The notes beneath the pieces were generated by a model. It did not search any database, was not told the DNA's origin, and saw nothing but the letters and a program-made list of their open reading frames with translations. This document shows positions 5,742 to 6,745 of a DNA stretch of 6,745 bases, in pieces. Origin of the DNA: Gammaproteobacteria bacterium (GTDB lineage Bacteria > Pseudomonadota > Gammaproteobacteria > GCA-001735895); assembly GCA_003645435.1 (NCBI GenBank), contig QNFD01000143.1:1-6745 (forward strand). Direction: 5' to 3'. Positions within the stretch are counted from its first letter, which is position 1. Every line of letters starts with the position of its first letter. The translations under genes and the position numbers were made by a program.

Positions 5742-6745
5742 CTAATGCAACCCCTTCAAAGCCTCGATCAGGGCCGAGCATTCGTCATCGGTGCCGATTG
5801 ATATACGAATAAAATTCTCTATACGTGAAGTTTCGAAATGGCGTACCAGAATGCCTGCTTTTTTAAGCTCCGCGTAGAGCTGCGAGGCAGGGTACGAAGA
5901 ATGCCGGGTGAAAATGAAATTACTTTTCGAAGGTAATACTTCAAACCCCAAATCCGTCAGTGCCTCGGTCAGCCAGTTTCGGGATTCGATGATTTTATCT
6001 TTGCATTGCTGGAAATAATCATCATCGCCTAGTGATGCAATTGCCGCCGCGCTGCCGAGTCGATCGACAGGATAAGAATTGAAAGAATTCTTGACCCGGT
6101 TCAAACCCTCGATTAATTCGACATGTCCCAGCGCGTAGCCGAGGCGTAATCCAGCCAGACTGCGCGACTTGGAAAAGGTTTGTACCACCAGCAAATTAGG
6201 GTATTCGTTTACTAATGCCTGGCATGATTCGGCACCAAAGTCGACGTATGCCTCGTCGATGACGACCACTGAATCCGTGTATTCGAGCAATTCCCTGATT
6301 GCCGCCAGGGTTAGAGTGATGCCGGTAGGGGCATTCGGATTGGCGATGATGATGCCGCCGTTCGCTTGTCGATAGTCGCTTACATCGATAGCGAAATTAG
6401 AATCAAGTGCAATGGCCCGATAGTTGACCCGGTACAACGAACAGTAAACCGGATAAAAACTATAACCGATGTCGGGGAAAAGAATGTCGTCCCGACCCTG
6501 GAAAAACGTCTTGAAACTATGCGCCAAAACCTCGTCAGAACCGTTGCCGACAAAAATCTGTTCGCATTCGAGGCCCGTGTAGGCCGCCAGGGCCTGCCTC
6601 AGTTGCCTGGATTCCGGGTCGGGGTATCGCCGCAGGTTTTCAACCGCGTAACTGTTAATGGCTTTTGTCACAGCAGGCGAGGGCGGGTAGGGATTCTCAT
6701 TAGTGTTTAGCTTGATATATTGCTGATCCTGCGGCTGCTCTCCCG
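5742..6745 (-). CDS. hisC: Histidinol-phosphate aminotransferase, N-terminus cut by window edge
   Basis: 333 codons are visible plus two bases of another; the gene runs off the right edge and lacks roughly the first 15-30 residues. HisC is a PLP enzyme that transaminates imidazole-acetol phosphate with glutamate to L-histidinol phosphate. The frame stays open from 6745, and the first visible residues (GEQPQD, then KLNTNENPYPPSP) are the family's N-terminal substrate motif. A GTG at 6671 is thus internal, not the start. Further motifs, in visible-residue numbering, are YPD (40-42), VGNGSDE (65-71), NPNAPTG (135-141), DEAYVDF (163-169), TFSKSRSLAGLRLGY (189-203) with PLP lysine K192, and the phosphate-binding FIRISIGT (311-318). 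The end KGLH is close to the usual length. All catalytic residues look intact. Whether the rest of a his operon lies upstream cannot be seen. Confidence 0.96.
   Translation of the reverse strand, partial: GEQPQDQQYIKLNTNENPYPPSPAVTKAINSYAVENLRRYPDPESRQLRQALAAYTGLECEQIFVGNGSDEVLAHSFKTFFQGRDDILFPDIGYSFYPVYCSLYRVNYRAIALDSNFAIDVSDYRQANGGIIIANPNAPTGITLTLAAIRELLEYTDSVVVIDEAYVDFGAESCQALVNEYPNLLVVQTFSKSRSLAGLRLGYALGHVELIEGLNRVKNSFNSYPVDRLGSAAAIASLGDDDYFQQCKDKIIESRNWLTEALTDLGFEVLPSKSNFIFTRHSSYPASQLYAELKKAGILVRHFETSRIENFIRISIGTDDECSALIEALKGLH

Noticed and set aside
6366..6710. A 114-codon plus-strand open frame near the right edge
   Set aside because: It lies wholly antisense to hisC, whose catalytic motifs are all intact, and its composition looks like a complementary-frame shadow.

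Overview
The window looks like chromosomal DNA of a gammaproteobacterium. The linked genes for ribosomal proteins L28 and L33 and the DNA glycosylase MutM are the familiar gammaproteobacterial rpmB-rpmG-mutM neighbourhood. The L28, L33, FolB and MutM sequences also resemble those of Escherichia and Pseudomonas closely. I could not place it below class. There are no insertion sequences, CRISPR arrays, tRNAs or phage genes, and coding density is high.

Layout: positions 1-4683 are all on the minus strand. Read in transcription order, rpmB and rpmG come first, starting from a promoter with a GC-rich discriminator (4727-4755) and ending at a strong intrinsic terminator (4231-4260). A tightly coupled four-gene cassette follows: an ABC ATPase (3165-4121), an ABC-2 permease (2419-3168), a GldG-like auxiliary protein (1055-2422) and a DUF4340 protein (194-1048). 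The last minus-strand gene is the start of mutM, cut by the left edge. On the plus strand, folB and folK (4863-5713) diverge from rpmB and overlap by 4 bases. They converge on hisC, which is on the minus strand and whose N-terminus is cut by the right edge.

How the genes fit together: rpmB/rpmG supply two large-subunit ribosomal proteins. folB/folK encode consecutive steps of tetrahydrofolate synthesis: dihydroneopterin aldolase, then hydroxymethyl-dihydropterin pyrophosphokinase. hisC is the histidinol-phosphate aminotransferase of histidine synthesis. mutM repairs oxidised guanine.

The least understood part is the ABC cassette. Its three transporter genes are related to the gldA/gldF/gldG set first described in gliding Bacteroidetes. 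Such sets also occur in many non-gliding bacteria, where the substrate is not established. Here the set sits between rpmG and mutM, which are neighbours in Escherichia coli. It is the best candidate for an uncharacterised system in the window; everything else is ordinary core metabolism.
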